From the NCBI RefSeq assembly GCF_026153205.1, contig NZ_JAPFBW010000014.1, forward strand, positions 62,001 to 126,000: a stretch of 64,000 nt of DNA. The letters are read 5' to 3'. The notes beneath the pieces are model-generated. The model was given only the letters and a program-made list of their open reading frames with translations, was not told the DNA's origin and ran no database searches. Within the stretch, counting starts at the first letter, position 1, and each line of letters opens with the position of its first letter. Positions 23,640 to 32,672 of this stretch are shown in pieces. Made by a program: the position numbers and the translations under genes. This DNA comes from Aquabacterium sp. A7-Y (GTDB lineage: Bacteria; Pseudomonadota; Gammaproteobacteria; Burkholderiales; Burkholderiaceae_C).

Positions 23640-23996
23640 TCAGGCCGGCGCGTCGAAACGGACCGGGCGGCCCGCCTGCTCGCTGGCGCAGGCCGACAGC
23701 GCGTCGAAAAACTCCTGCGCGGTGCGGGTATCGAGCCAGCGGCCCTGAACGAATTTGTAGTGGTAGCCACCCGAGCGCGCCGCCAGCCAGATCTCGTGCA
23801 GCGGCGGTTGCGTGTTGATGATGATCTTGCTGCCGTTCGGGAAGCTCAGCTCCAGCAGCCCGCCGGTGCGGTGGGTGTCGATGTCGACCACGTCGTCCTG
23901 CAGCAGCTGGTCGACGCGCGCCTCCACGGCGGCCAGCACCGCATGGGCCCGGGTGTGGTAGTCGGCGTCGGTAAGGGGCGTGGGATCGAGGGTCAT
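23640..23996 (-). CDS. cyaY: Frataxin-like iron-binding protein
   Basis: Bacterial frataxin (118 aa), an acidic protein regulating iron supply to the Fe-S cluster machinery. The sequence shows an acidic first helix, then the conserved beta-sheet with LELSFPNGSKIIINTQPPLHEIW and GGYHYKF. It is divergent from lptM-lysA with only 18 bp between the two starts, the usual cyaY/lysA neighbourhood in Proteobacteria. Confidence 0.93.
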   Translation of the reverse strand: MTLDPTPLTDADYHTRAHAVLAAVEARVDQLLQDDVVDIDTHRTGGLLELSFPNGSKIIINTQPPLHEIWLAARSGGYHYKFVQGRWLDTRTAQEFFDALSACASEQAGRPVRFDAPA

Positions 23997-24014
23997 CGCC
24001 AGTAGAATCGCGGC

Positions 24015-24185
24015 ATGTGCAAACGGGCTTCGATTCTAGCCGCCGGTCTTTTCGCTGCGACGCTCGCGGGCTTGTCCGCCTGCGGCCAGAAGGGCCCGCT
24101 CTACCTGCCGTCCGCGGCACCCGCCGCCGCGGCGGCCTCCGCGCCCTCCGCTGCCTCCGCCCCCTCCACCCCCGCTTCGCGATGA
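24015..24185 (+). CDS. lptM: LptM-like small outer-membrane lipoprotein
   Basis: 56-aa lipoprotein. The signal peptide ends LSAC (Cys23) and is followed by GQKGPLYLP, the hallmark of LptM/YifL, which assists LptD maturation in E. coli; the rest is an Ala/Ser/Pro tail. The stop overlaps the lysA ATG by 4 bp (ATGA), so lysA is translationally coupled to it. A TAGAAT box (24003-24008) lies 6 nt before the ATG and there is no Shine-Dalgarno sequence, which suggests a leaderless transcript. Confidence 0.88.
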   Translation: MCKRASILAAGLFAATLAGLSACGQKGPLYLPSAAPAAAAASAPSAASAPSTPASR

Positions 24186-25450
24186 CTTTGCCCGGCTCCC
24201 CCTTCCTTGCCTACCGCGGCAAGGAGCTTTTCCTTGACGACTGCTCCCTCGACGAGCTGGCATCGCGCCACGGCACGCCGCTTTACGTCTACTCCCAGGC
24301 CGCGATGCTCGACGCGCTGGCGCCCTACCAGCGCGGCTTCGCCGGACGCGAGCACCTGATCTGCTATGCGACCAAGGCGAATTCCAACCTCGCCGTGCTG
24401 CAGACCTTCGCCCGGGCCGGCTGCGGTTTCGACATCGTCTCCGGCGGCGAACTGGAGCGGGTGCTGGCCGCCGGCGCGGCGGCCGACAAGGTGGTCTTCT
24501 CGGGCGTCGGCAAGACCCGCGCCGAGATGCAGCGCGCGCTGGAAGCCGGCGTGCTGTGTTTCAACGTCGAGAGCGAAGCCGAGCTCGAGGTGCTGTCCCA
24601 GGTCGCGGTGGCCCACGGCCGCACCGCCCGCATCAGCCTGCGCGTCAATCCCGACGTCGACGCCAACACCCATCCCTACATCTCCACCGGGCTGAAGGGC
24701 AACAAGTTCGGCATCGCACACGACCGCGCGCTCGAGACCTACCGCCGCGCCGCCGCCCTGCCCGGCCTGGAAGTCGCCGGCATCGACTGCCACATCGGTT
24801 CCCAGATCACCGCGCACGGTCCCTACCTCGACGCACTCGACCGAGTGCTCGACCTGGTCGAGGCCATCGAGGCGGCCGGCATCCCGCTGCACCACCTGGA
24901 CCTGGGCGGCGGTCTCGGCATCCGCTACACCGACGAACAGCCGCCCTCGGCCGACACGCTGATCGGGCACCTGCTGCGCCGCATCGACGAACGCGGCCAC
25001 GGCCACCGCCCGGTCATGATGGAACCTGGCCGCTCGCTGGTCGGCAACGCCGGCGTGCTGCTGACCGAGGCGCTCTACCTCAAGCCCGGCGCGGCCAAGA
25101 ACTTTTGCGTCGTCGACGCGGCGATGAACGACTTGATGCGCCCGGCCATGTACCAGGCCTACATGCGCATCGAGCCCTGCCGCCTGCGCGACGAGCCTGC
25201 GTCCACCTATGACGTGGTGGGCCCGGTGTGCGAATCCGGCGACTGGCTGGGCCGCGACCGCGAGCTGGCGGTGCGTGCCGGCGACCGCCTGGCGGTCTTG
25301 TCGGCCGGCGCCTACTCGATGAGCATGGCCAGCAACTACAACACCCGCGGCCGCGCCGCCGAGATCATGGTGGCAGGCGGCCAGGCCCACCTGGTGCGCG
25401 AGCGCGAGAACCCCGCCGAGCTGTTCCGCGGCGAGCGGCTGATCGACTGA
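24182..25450 (+). CDS. lysA: Diaminopimelate decarboxylase
   Basis: PLP enzyme of the last lysine step, converting meso-diaminopimelate to lysine. 422 aa, fold-type III: PLP lysine in CYATKANSN (about Lys65), the HIGSQ and GGGLGIRY phosphate-binding loops, EPGRSLVGNAG, and CESGDWLGRDREL contributing the catalytic Cys from the partner subunit. The true start is the ATG overlapping the lptM stop; the frame upstream of it is an alternative reading of lptM. Confidence 0.96.
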   Translation: MTLPGSPFLAYRGKELFLDDCSLDELASRHGTPLYVYSQAAMLDALAPYQRGFAGREHLICYATKANSNLAVLQTFARAGCGFDIVSGGELERVLAAGAAADKVVFSGVGKTRAEMQRALEAGVLCFNVESEAELEVLSQVAVAHGRTARISLRVNPDVDANTHPYISTGLKGNKFGIAHDRALETYRRAAALPGLEVAGIDCHIGSQITAHGPYLDALDRVLDLVEAIEAAGIPLHHLDLGGGLGIRYTDEQPPSADTLIGHLLRRIDERGHGHRPVMMEPGRSLVGNAGVLLTEALYLKPGAAKNFCVVDAAMNDLMRPAMYQAYMRIEPCRLRDEPASTYDVVGPVCESGDWLGRDRELAVRAGDRLAVLSAGAYSMSMASNYNTRGRAAEIMVAGGQAHLVRERENPAELFRGERLID

Positions 25451-25463
25451 AGACACGGGGCGG

Positions 25464-25480
25464 GGGGCGCGATGCGCCCC
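25464..25480. terminator. Hairpin between convergent lysA and rlmI
   Basis: A 7-bp perfect GC stem with 3-nt loop (25464-25470 with 25474-25480), 13 bp after the lysA stop, no U-run. A possible two-way terminator. Confidence 0.4.
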
Positions 25481-25500
25481 TGCGTCACCGGCCATGGCGC

Positions 25501-26688
25501 CTAAGCCGCACTCTTCAGGATCACCAGACCTTTCAGGTACTCCCCTTCCGGGAAGTTGATCGTCATCGGATGGTCCGGTGCCGCACCCAGGTGTGCATAG
25601 ATGAGCCCGTCCACGCCCGCGTCCATGCCGGCCCCGGCGACGATCTTGTGGAACAGCTCGTTGCCGATCCCGCCCGAGCAGGAAAACGTGAACAGCGCGC
25701 CGCCCGGCTCCAGCAGCTTGAAGGCCAGCCGGTTGATGTCCTTGTAGGCGCGCGCCGCGCGCTCGGCGTGCGAGGCGGTCGGCGCGAACTTGGGCGGGTC
25801 CAGCACGATGGCGTCGAAGCGGCGCCCTTCCTTGATGCAGCGGCGCAAGGTCTCGTTGACGTCGGCGTCCAGCGCCTCGTGGCGCGCCGGGTCGAAGCCG
25901 TTGAGCTCGACATGCGCGCGGGCGCGCTCCAGCGCCGGCCCCGAGGAATCCACGCTGACCACCTGCTCGGCGCCGCCAGCCAAGGCGGCGACACTGAAAC
26001 CGCCGGTGTAGCAGTAGCAGTTGAGCACCCGCTGAAAGCCGAAATGCTTCACGGTGTCGGCAAACAGCTTGCGGTTGTCGCGCTGGTCCAGGTAGAAGCC
26101 GGTCTTGTGGCCTTCGGCGACGTCGAGCGTGAGCCGCCAGTCATGCTCCCGGATGCTCAGTTCGGTCGGCCCGCCGCCGCGCAGCCAGCCGCTCACGGGC
26201 GCCAGCCCCTCCAGAGCGCGCACGCCCGAATCGGAGCGCTCGTACAGCCGCGTCAGCCCGGTGGCCTGGAGCAACAGGTCCGCGAGGGTCGCCTTCCAGC
26301 GTTCGGTGCCGGCAGAGAGGAACTGGGCGCTGAGCGTGTCGCCGTAGCGGTCCACGATCAGCCCCGGCAGGCCGTCGGCCTCGCCGTGGATCAGGCGCAC
26401 CGCATCGCTGGCCACCGGCAAGCGCGCGCGCACCGCCAGCGCCTGACGGATGCGGCGCTCGAAAAAGGCCGCGTCGATGCGCTCGGCCTCGTCGAAACTC
26501 CACGCCCGCACGCGGATCATGGAGGTCGGGCTGTAGGCAGCCCAGGCCAGGAAACGCTCGTCGGCGGACACCACCTTGACGGTCTCGCCCGCGTCGGCGC
26601 CGCCGCGGGCGATGCTGCCCTGGAACACCCAGGGGTGGCGACGCAGCAGCGAACGCTCCTTGCCTTCGCGCAGTGTGATGACTTTCAT
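25501..26688 (-). CDS. rlmI: RlmI-like 23S rRNA (cytosine-5)-methyltransferase
   Basis: Class I SAM methyltransferase with an N-terminal PUA domain (VITLREGKERSLLRRHPWVF), here assigned to m5C1962 modification of 23S rRNA. 395 aa with GHKTGFYLDQRDNR, the SAM motif NCYCYTGGFSVAAL, VDSS, DPPKFAPT and the FSCSGG catalytic-cysteine motif. It is convergent with lysA and lies 34 bp downstream of xerC's stop. Paralogous families share this layout, so the exact target is inferred. Confidence 0.85.
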   Translation of the reverse strand: MKVITLREGKERSLLRRHPWVFQGSIARGGADAGETVKVVSADERFLAWAAYSPTSMIRVRAWSFDEAERIDAAFFERRIRQALAVRARLPVASDAVRLIHGEADGLPGLIVDRYGDTLSAQFLSAGTERWKATLADLLLQATGLTRLYERSDSGVRALEGLAPVSGWLRGGGPTELSIREHDWRLTLDVAEGHKTGFYLDQRDNRKLFADTVKHFGFQRVLNCYCYTGGFSVAALAGGAEQVVSVDSSGPALERARAHVELNGFDPARHEALDADVNETLRRCIKEGRRFDAIVLDPPKFAPTASHAERAARAYKDINRLAFKLLEPGGALFTFSCSGGIGNELFHKIVAGAGMDAGVDGLIYAHLGAAPDHPMTINFPEGEYLKGLVILKSAA

Positions 26689-26733
26689 GGACTTCTCGGG
26701 AATGGAACTTCCGGGGCAGCGGCGCCGCCCCGC

Positions 26734-27651
26734 TCAGCGGTTGCGCTTGGCGCGCGGATGGGCGGCGTCGTAGACCTTGGCGAGGTGCTGGAAATCGAGC
26801 CGCGTGTAGACCTGGGTGGTCGAGATGTTGGCGTGGCCCAGCAGTTCCTGCACCGCACGCAGGTCGCCGCTGGACTGCAGCAGGTGCGAGGCGAAGGAGT
26901 GCCGCAACATGTGGGGATGCACATGGGTCGGCACGCCGGCCTGGAGAGCCCGCTGCTTCAGGCGCAGCCGCACCTGCTGCGGCGTGATGCGCCGGCCCCG
27001 CTCACCGAGGAACAGCGGCGCCGGCTCCAGCCGCACCAGCGCCGGACGCAGCGCGAGCCAGGCCGACAAGGCCTCGCGCGCCGCCGCGCCGATCGGCACG
27101 CTGCGCCGCTTGGCGCCCTTGCCCAGCACCTGCGCCTCGCCCGCGGCCAGGTCGATCCAGCCGCGCGAGCCGGGCCCCGCCTCGACGTCCAGCCCCACCA
27201 GCTCGCTGATGCGCACGCCGCAGCCGTACAGCAGTTCGACCAGGCAGCGGTCGCGTGCCTCCAGCACCGGATCGGCCTCGTCCTGGTGCAGGTCGGCCAG
27301 TTGCATCGACTGCTCGACCGAGAGGGCCTTGGGCAGGGGCTTGGCCGCCTTGGGCGCGCGAACGCCGTCCACCGGGTTGAGCGTCACCTCGCCGCGCCGC
27401 CCCATCCAGCGGAACAGCCCGCGCCAGGCGCTCAGCGTCTTCGCCAGCGTACGGCCGGAGCGGCCGCGCCCGTGCAGTGCGGCGGTCCAGCGGCGCACGT
27501 GGTGCATCTGGACCTCGGCCAGTTCCAGCTTGGCGTCGTTCAGGAAGGCCTGCAGACAGGCCAGTTCGCCGGCATAGGTTTCGAGCGTGAGCGGCGCCAT
27601 GCGGCGCTCCACCCGCAGGTGCTCCAGGTAGCGCTCGATCTCCGGCCTCAT
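26734..27651 (-). CDS. xerC: Tyrosine recombinase XerC
   Basis: Site-specific recombinase that resolves chromosome dimers at dif together with XerD. 305 aa with an N-terminal SAM-like core-binding domain and a catalytic domain with Arg147, Lys178, His247, Arg250, His273 and nucleophile Tyr282. The start MRPEIERYLEHL follows the DUF484 gene by 11 bp; dapF-DUF484-xerC is a conserved order in Proteobacteria. Confidence 0.93.
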   Translation of the reverse strand: MRPEIERYLEHLRVERRMAPLTLETYAGELACLQAFLNDAKLELAEVQMHHVRRWTAALHGRGRSGRTLAKTLSAWRGLFRWMGRRGEVTLNPVDGVRAPKAAKPLPKALSVEQSMQLADLHQDEADPVLEARDRCLVELLYGCGVRISELVGLDVEAGPGSRGWIDLAAGEAQVLGKGAKRRSVPIGAAAREALSAWLALRPALVRLEPAPLFLGERGRRITPQQVRLRLKQRALQAGVPTHVHPHMLRHSFASHLLQSSGDLRAVQELLGHANISTTQVYTRLDFQHLAKVYDAAHPRAKRNR

Positions 27652-27662
27652 CGCGCGGCGCC

Positions 27663-28340
27663 TCAGGCGGGCGGCAGCAGGCGGGCCAGGCCGGCGCCGG
27701 CGAGCTCGCCGACCCGTGCCAGAAACTCGGTGCCCATGTCGGCGCTGTAGCGGGTCGGATCGGGCGAGCCCAGCACCAGCAGGCCGAAGGCCGGCGCGCC
27801 GGGAGCCAGGCGCAGCGGGATCAGCGCCAGCGACATCACCGTCGCCGGATCGTCCAGCCAGGACACCGGCTCGAAGCCGGAATTGACGCCGCAATAGGGC
27901 ATGGTCAGGCTGGTGGCGAAGGATTTGGTGTCCTCCTTCACGCCCTGGGCGAAGTCGTTCGAGGCGTAGGCCTCGGCGACGTCCCAGACGCGGATGCCGG
28001 CCTGCGGAATCAGGAACTGGTCCTGCAGCTCCCGCACCATCAGCGCCGGAACCTCCGCCGGCTCGGCAGTCAGCATCACGGCGCGTGTCCAGCGGTGCAG
28101 CTTGTCGGCCATCGCCATGTTCTCCTGGCCATGGCGGATCATCTCCACCATGCGGAGCTCCAGGCCCTTGATCTTCTCGCGCAGCATTTCCATCTGCCGC
28201 TCCTGCAGCGAGACGGCGCGCTGCCCGTGCGGGCTGGTCAGCTGCACGGTGGCCAGCAACTCGGCATGGCGCTCGAAAAAGCCGGGCGTGTGCGCCAGGT
28301 AGTTGGCGATGTCGTCTTCGGTGATGCCTTCGATGCTCAT
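27663..28340 (-). CDS. DUF484 family (GAF-like) protein
   Basis: 225-aa protein of the DUF484/YigA family. It has a short helical start (ITEDDIANYLAHTPGFFERH), a coiled-coil around 40-85, and a GAF-like C-terminal domain (YCGVNSGFEPVSWL, FGLLVLGSPDPTRYS, DMGTEFLARVGEL). The function is unknown. It sits between dapF and xerC, as in many Proteobacteria, and shares their transcript. Confidence 0.9.
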   Translation of the reverse strand: MSIEGITEDDIANYLAHTPGFFERHAELLATVQLTSPHGQRAVSLQERQMEMLREKIKGLELRMVEMIRHGQENMAMADKLHRWTRAVMLTAEPAEVPALMVRELQDQFLIPQAGIRVWDVAEAYASNDFAQGVKEDTKSFATSLTMPYCGVNSGFEPVSWLDDPATVMSLALIPLRLAPGAPAFGLLVLGSPDPTRYSADMGTEFLARVGELAGAGLARLLPPA

Positions 28341-28381
28341 GGTTGGTTTCTGTTCTTCAAAGTTCGGCGACCGGGCGGCGC

Positions 28382-29233
28382 TCAGAGCTCGATCTCGCCT
28401 TCGAACACGGTGACGGCGGGCCCGGTCATCATCACCGGGTGGTCCCCGCCCTGCCATTCGATGCGCAGCAGTCCGCCGCGCGTCTCGACCTCCACGCTGG
28501 CGTCGAGCCAGCCCAGGCGAATGCCGGTCACCACCGCCGCGCAGGCCCCGGTGCCGCAGGCAAGCGTCTCGCCGGCGCCGCGCTCATAGACGCGCAGCTT
28601 CACCTGCCCGCGCGACAGCACCTGCAGGAAGCCGGCGTTGACCCGACGCGGAAAGCGCACGTGCCGCTCGATCTGCGGGCCCAGCGCCTGCACTGGCGCG
28701 CTGTCGACATCCTCGACGCGCAGCACCGCATGCGGGTTGCCCATCGAGGCGATCGCGACCCAGACCGTCTCGCCTTCCAGCGCCAGCGGCCACTGCTGCC
28801 CGGCGCCGATGTCGCGCGGCGTCAGCCCGGCGGGGTCGAAGGGCACACGCTCGGGCTCAAACACCGGGGCTCCCATGTCGACCGTGACCCGGCCGTCGGC
28901 CTGCAGGCGCGGCTCGATCACGCCGCTCTGGGTGCGTACGCGGATCGCCGATTTGTCGCTCAGGCCCCGGTCGCGCACGAACTTGGCGAAGCAGCGGGCG
29001 CCGTTGCCGCACTGTTCGACCTCGCTGCCGTCGGCGTTGACGATGCGGTAGCTGAAATCGATGTCCGGGTCGCCGGACGGCCCGACGATGAGGATCTGGT
29101 CGGCGCCGACGCCGAAACGCCGGTCGGCCAGACGGCGGTAGTCCTCGGGGCCCAGGTCCAGGGCCTGGCGGGTCGCATCGAGCACGACGAAGTCGTTGCC
29201 CGCGCCCTGCATCTTGGTAAAGCGCAGCTTCAT
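28382..29233 (-). CDS. dapF: Diaminopimelate epimerase
   Basis: Converts LL- to meso-diaminopimelate, feeding both lysine (LysA, nearby) and peptidoglycan. 283 aa; start [19 protein letters not shown] is canonical. The two catalytic cysteines are Cys75 (EQCGNGAR) and Cys226 (ACGTGAC). The upstream extension of the frame has no ribosome site. It follows the lipid A acyltransferase genes on the minus strand. Confidence 0.96.
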   Translation of the reverse strand: MKLRFTKMQGAGNDFVVLDATRQALDLGPEDYRRLADRRFGVGADQILIVGPSGDPDIDFSYRIVNADGSEVEQCGNGARCFAKFVRDRGLSDKSAIRVRTQSGVIEPRLQADGRVTVDMGAPVFEPERVPFDPAGLTPRDIGAGQQWPLALEGETVWVAIASMGNPHAVLRVEDVDSAPVQALGPQIERHVRFPRRVNAGFLQVLSRGQVKLRVYERGAGETLACGTGACAAVVTGIRLGWLDASVEVETRGGLLRIEWQGGDHPVMMTGPAVTVFEGEIEL

Positions 29234-29290
29234 GGGGCGGATTATCCGCCGCCCGGCTGCCCCCGCGTGGCGCGCCGCGCCAGCCGCCAC

Positions 29291-30166
29291 TCAATATAAA
29301 GGCGCTGCGCCCTCCGGCCGCGTCTTGAAACGCTTGTGCACCCACAGGTACTGTGCCGGGTTGTGGCGGATCTCGGACTCGATCCACTGGTTCATCGCCA
29401 GCGCGTCGGCCTCCGCATCGGCGCTCGGGAAGTGGCTCCAGGGCGGCAGGAAACGCACCCGGTAGCCGCGTCCGCCGGGCAGCAGCTCGGCCACCACCGG
29501 CTGCACCACCATGCCCAGCGCGCGCGCCATGCGCGAGGGCGCCAGCAGGGTGGCGGCCGGCACGCCGAAGAAGGGGACGAAGGCGGCATCCTGACGCCCG
29601 AAATCCATGTCGGGCAGGTTGAAGAAGGGCGAACCCTGCTTGATGCAACGCATCAGCGGTTTGGCCGATTCCTGCCGCGAGAAGATCTGCGAGCGCCCGA
29701 AACGCAGCCGGCCGCGCCGGATCGCCGCGTCAAACACCTTGTTGCTCTGGGCCTGGTAGATGGAGGCCGCGATTTTTGTGCCGTAGAGCTGGACCGCGGC
29801 ACCGGCGACGTCCAGGCCCATGAAGTGCGGCACCAGCCACATCACCGGCCGCTCGCTGCGGTCGCTCAGCCCGACGTCGCCCTCGACATGGATGAGACGG
29901 CGCAGCCGGGCCTCGCTCGCATACCAGAGCAGCGAACGCTCCAGGATGCTGCGGGTCAGCCACTGGAAGTGCTCCTTCGCGAGCGCCTCGCGCTCGGACA
30001 CCGTGAAGGCCGGAAAACACAGCTCGATATTGCGCAGCGCGATGCGCCGGCGCGAGCCGGCCAGCCGGTACAGCACACGACCCAGCGCGCGGCCCAGCAT
30101 CGCCAGCACCGGCAGAGGCAGCCAGTGCAGCAGCCACAGCAGCCCGATCAGCAAGCGCGCGCCCAT
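29291..30166 (-). CDS. LpxL/HtrB-type lipid A acyltransferase (second copy)
   Basis: Inner-membrane acyltransferase adding a secondary acyl chain to lipid A. 291 aa with an N-terminal membrane segment (LLIGLLWLLHWLPLPVLAML) and the catalytic HX4D motif in VPHFMGLDVAG, then PDMDFGRQDAAFVPFFGVPA, a region strongly conserved in this family. The ATG has AGGAGGG 9 nt ahead; a GTG 6 bp earlier would overlap the upstream stop. It forms a tight pair with the next acyltransferase gene, so which acyl position each serves cannot be told from sequence. Confidence 0.92.
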   Translation of the reverse strand: MGARLLIGLLWLLHWLPLPVLAMLGRALGRVLYRLAGSRRRIALRNIELCFPAFTVSEREALAKEHFQWLTRSILERSLLWYASEARLRRLIHVEGDVGLSDRSERPVMWLVPHFMGLDVAGAAVQLYGTKIAASIYQAQSNKVFDAAIRRGRLRFGRSQIFSRQESAKPLMRCIKQGSPFFNLPDMDFGRQDAAFVPFFGVPAATLLAPSRMARALGMVVQPVVAELLPGGRGYRVRFLPPWSHFPSADAEADALAMNQWIESEIRHNPAQYLWVHKRFKTRPEGAAPLY

Positions 30167-30168
30167 CC

Positions 30169-31047
30169 TCACTGCCCTCCTGCAGAGAAGGCCGGCTCGT
30201 GGCGCGGCTCCTTGTAGCGGTGGTACCCCCAGAGGTACTGTTGCGGGCACTGCAGGATCAGGCGTTCCATGGCTCGGTTGATGTGGGCGGCCGCAGATTG
30301 TGCTCGATCCTCGCCGGAGGGGGGCAGATGCTCGTCCAAAGCCCGCACGTGCACCACATAGCCGCGCCCGCGCGGCAGCCGCTCGCCCCAGGCCAGCAGC
30401 ACCGCGGCGCCGGTCTGCTGCGCGAGCCGACCCGCCAGCGTCATGGTGTAGGCGGGGCGGCCGAAAAACGGCGCCCAGACACCCAGCCCCTCGGGCGGCA
30501 CCTGGTCCGGCAGCAGACCGACTGCCTGCCCCTGACGCAGCGCGCGGATCATCTGGCGCACGCCGGCCAGCGTCGCGGGCGCGGTCGCCAGCCCCGGGCG
30601 CTGCCGCGAGCTGTCCACGATGGGCCGGATCGCGGCCTTGCGCGCCGGCCGATAAAGCACCGTGATCGGCCCGTGAGCCGGGCCGAAGCGCTCCGCATAG
30701 GACTGAGCGGTGACCTCGAAGCTGCCCAGGTGGGGCGTGAGAAACAGCACGCCCCGCCCGGCCCGGTGGGCCGCCTCGATCAGCTCGCTGCCGCGCCATT
30801 CCACCGCCGCGCCCAGCGGCTGGTGTGCCGGGCGCAGCCACAGCCAGGGCAGCTCCATCACCATCCGGCCCGCCGAGGCGATGGCGGGGCGCACCTCGGA
30901 CCAGCCCAGCCCGGCCTGTGCGACGTTCTCGCGGAAGCGCCGGCGGTAGGCGGGCGAGGCGAACCAGGTGGTCCAGCCGAGAAAGCTGCCGAAGGCGTGC
31001 AAAAGCCCTAGAGGCCAGCGAGAAAGCAGGCGGAACAGAGTGAGCAT
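30169..31047 (-). CDS. LpxL/LpxM-type lipid A acyltransferase (first copy)
   Basis: Second member of the secondary acyltransferase family, 292 aa, with the HX4E motif in [30 protein letters not shown] and a C-terminal [12 protein letters not shown], matching the QYLWVHKRFK of its downstream neighbour. An N-terminal hydrophobic helix anchors it in the inner membrane. It is the first gene of the minus-strand run to xerC and is divergent from metK. Confidence 0.92.
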   Translation of the reverse strand: MLTLFRLLSRWPLGLLHAFGSFLGWTTWFASPAYRRRFRENVAQAGLGWSEVRPAIASAGRMVMELPWLWLRPAHQPLGAAVEWRGSELIEAAHRAGRGVLFLTPHLGSFEVTAQSYAERFGPAHGPITVLYRPARKAAIRPIVDSSRQRPGLATAPATLAGVRQMIRALRQGQAVGLLPDQVPPEGLGVWAPFFGRPAYTMTLAGRLAQQTGAAVLLAWGERLPRGRGYVVHVRALDEHLPPSGEDRAQSAAAHINRAMERLILQCPQQYLWGYHRYKEPRHEPAFSAGGQ

Positions 31048-31052
31048 GTTTC

Positions 31053-31058
31053 TATAAT
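31053..31058 (+). promoter_or_regulatory. -10 box of the metK promoter
   Basis: A perfect TATAAT 170 bp before metK; no good -35 at 17 bp. It would place the transcript start near 31065, giving a leader of about 160 nt. Confidence 0.5.
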
Positions 31059-31064
31059 CGCGCA

Positions 31065-31226
31065 GTCGCCGGTTTAAGGAACAACTTGCGGGGCGATGCA
31101 GCGCTGAAGCATAACCAGCCGCTGCCGGACTTCGGTCCGCGAAATACCGCTAAAGCGTTCGCCGCAACTCCAGCAGATCCCGAGTCGGCAACGCGTCCCA
31201 GGGTCCACTTATATTGGAGTCACACC
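31065..31226 (+). ncRNA. Structured metK 5' leader (possible riboswitch)
   Basis: The leader folds on paper into a multi-branched element. P1 joins 31086-31089/31164-31167 and 31092-31096/31159-31163 around a GG bulge. P2 is a 9-bp stem, 31098-31106 with 31116-31125 and one bulge. P3 is a 5-bp stem with a UUCG tetraloop (31126-31139). P4 is CGC-UAAA-GCG (31148-31157). Downstream, TCCA can pair with the TGGA that holds the ribosome site, and CCAC with the start region GTGG. SAM control of metK would be logical, but no known SAM riboswitch consensus was recognised. Confidence 0.5.
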
Positions 31227-32405
31227 GTGGCGAACGATTTTCTCTTTACTTCTGAATCGGTGTCCGAAGGTCACCCCGACAAGGTGGCCGACCAGATCTC
31301 GGACGCCATCCTCGACGCGATCTTCGAACAGGACCCGCGCTCCCGCGTGGCCGCCGAGACGCTTTGCAACACGGGTCTCGTGGTGCTGGCTGGCGAGATC
31401 ACGACCAACGCCCACGTCGACTACATCCAGGTCGCACGCGACACCATCAAACGCATCGGTTACGACAACACCGACTACGGCATCGACTACAAGGGCTGCG
31501 CGGTGCTGGTCGCCTACGACAAGCAGAGCAACGACATCGCCCAGGGTGTCGACCACGCCTCCGACGACCACCTCAACATGGGCGCCGGCGACCAGGGCCT
31601 GATGTTCGGCTACGCCTGTGACGAGACGCCCGAGCTGATGCCCGCGCCGATCTATTACGCCCACCGCCTGGTCGAGCGCCAGGCCCAGCTGCGCAAGGAC
31701 GGCCGCCTGCCCTGGCTGCGCCCGGACGCCAAGAGCCAGGTGACGATGCGCTACCTGAACGGCCGTCCGCACAGCATCGACACGGTCGTGCTCTCCAGCC
31801 AGCACGCGCCCGAGATGAGCGACGGCACCAAGATGAAGCCGGAATTTATCGAAGGTGTCATCGAAGAGATCATCAAGCCGGTGCTGCCGGCCGAGTGGCT
31901 CAAGGAAACCCGCTATTTGGTCAACCCGACCGGGCGTTTCGTGATCGGCGGTCCGCAGGGCGACTGCGGCCTGACCGGACGAAAGATCATTGTCGACACC
32001 TACGGCGGCGCCTGCCCGCACGGCGGCGGTGCCTTCTCCGGCAAGGACCCGTCCAAGGTCGACCGCTCGGCTGCCTATGCGGCGCGTTATGTCGCGAAGA
32101 ACATCGTCGCCGCGGGCCTGGCACGCCAGTGCCAGATCCAGGTCGCCTACGCGATCGGCGTGGCCCAGCCGATGAACATCACGGTCTACACCGAAGGCAC
32201 CGGCAAGCTCCCCGACGACAAGATCGCGGCCCTGGTGCGCGAGCACTTCGACCTGCGTCCCAAGGGCATCATCCAGATGCTGAACCTGCTCCGCCCGATC
32301 TACGGCAAGACCGCCGCCTACGGCCACTTCGGCCGCGAAGAGCCGGAGTTCAGCTGGGAAGCGACGGACAAGGCGGCAGCGCTGCGTGCAGCGGCAGGCC
32401 TGTAA
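31227..32405 (+). CDS. metK: S-adenosylmethionine synthetase
   Basis: Makes SAM from methionine and ATP. 392 aa with the family signatures [16 protein letters not shown] near the start, [12 protein letters not shown] in the middle, and [23 protein letters not shown]. The GTG start has TTGGAG 7-8 nt ahead and yields [19 protein letters not shown]. The last 11 codons and stop are the first part of an 84-bp unit that is tandemly repeated behind the gene. Product SAM feeds methylation, whose by-product SAH is handled by AhcY 4 kb away. Confidence 0.96.
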   Translation: MANDFLFTSESVSEGHPDKVADQISDAILDAIFEQDPRSRVAAETLCNTGLVVLAGEITTNAHVDYIQVARDTIKRIGYDNTDYGIDYKGCAVLVAYDKQSNDIAQGVDHASDDHLNMGAGDQGLMFGYACDETPELMPAPIYYAHRLVERQAQLRKDGRLPWLRPDAKSQVTMRYLNGRPHSIDTVVLSSQHAPEMSDGTKMKPEFIEGVIEEIIKPVLPAEWLKETRYLVNPTGRFVIGGPQGDCGLTGRKIIVDTYGGACPHGGGAFSGKDPSKVDRSAAYAARYVAKNIVAAGLARQCQIQVAYAIGVAQPMNITVYTEGTGKLPDDKIAALVREHFDLRPKGIIQMLNLLRPIYGKTAAYGHFGREEPEFSWEATDKAAALRAAAGL

Positions 32406-32570
32406 GGCCTGAAGCCGCGCCAGCGGCTCGGCGCCTTGCGACAACCCGGTCACAAGGCGGCAGCGCTGCGTGCAGCGGCAGGCCTGTAAGGCCTGAAGCC
32501 GCGCCAGCGGCTCGGCGCCTTGCGACAACCCGGTCACAAGCCGGCAGCGCTGCGTGCAGCGGCAGGCCTT
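32370..32570. repeat. 84-bp tandem duplication covering the metK 3' end
   Basis: Unit 1 (32370-32453) and unit 2 (32454-32537) are identical over 84 bp; a third partial copy (32538-32570) matches 31 of 33 bases, differing at its fourth and last base. Each full unit carries the last 11 metK codons, TAA and 48 bp of downstream sequence with small hairpins (AGCCGC-GCCA-GCGGCT). The array ends before metK's terminator. It looks like recent slippage or unequal exchange. Confidence 0.95.
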
Positions 32571-32601
32571 GCGCCGCAGGCACGACGCGACCGAATATCC
32601 G

Positions 32602-32628
32602 AAAGCCGCCCGTCGAGGCGGCTTTTTC
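32602..32628 (+). terminator. Intrinsic terminator of metK
   Basis: Stem AAAGCCGCC (32602-32610) with GGCGGCTTT (32617-32625), 6-nt loop, followed by further T's: a classic Rho-independent terminator beyond the tandem repeats. Confidence 0.9.
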
Positions 32629-32672
32629 ATTGGCGACTGCTGCTTGATGAGAAGAGAGAGCGGACGTCGGGC

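Noticed and set aside
32538-32670. A longer metK product reading on through the third repeat copy
   Set aside because: The first copy already has the stop TAA after the usual AAAGL ending; the readthrough version would need the duplication to be absent.
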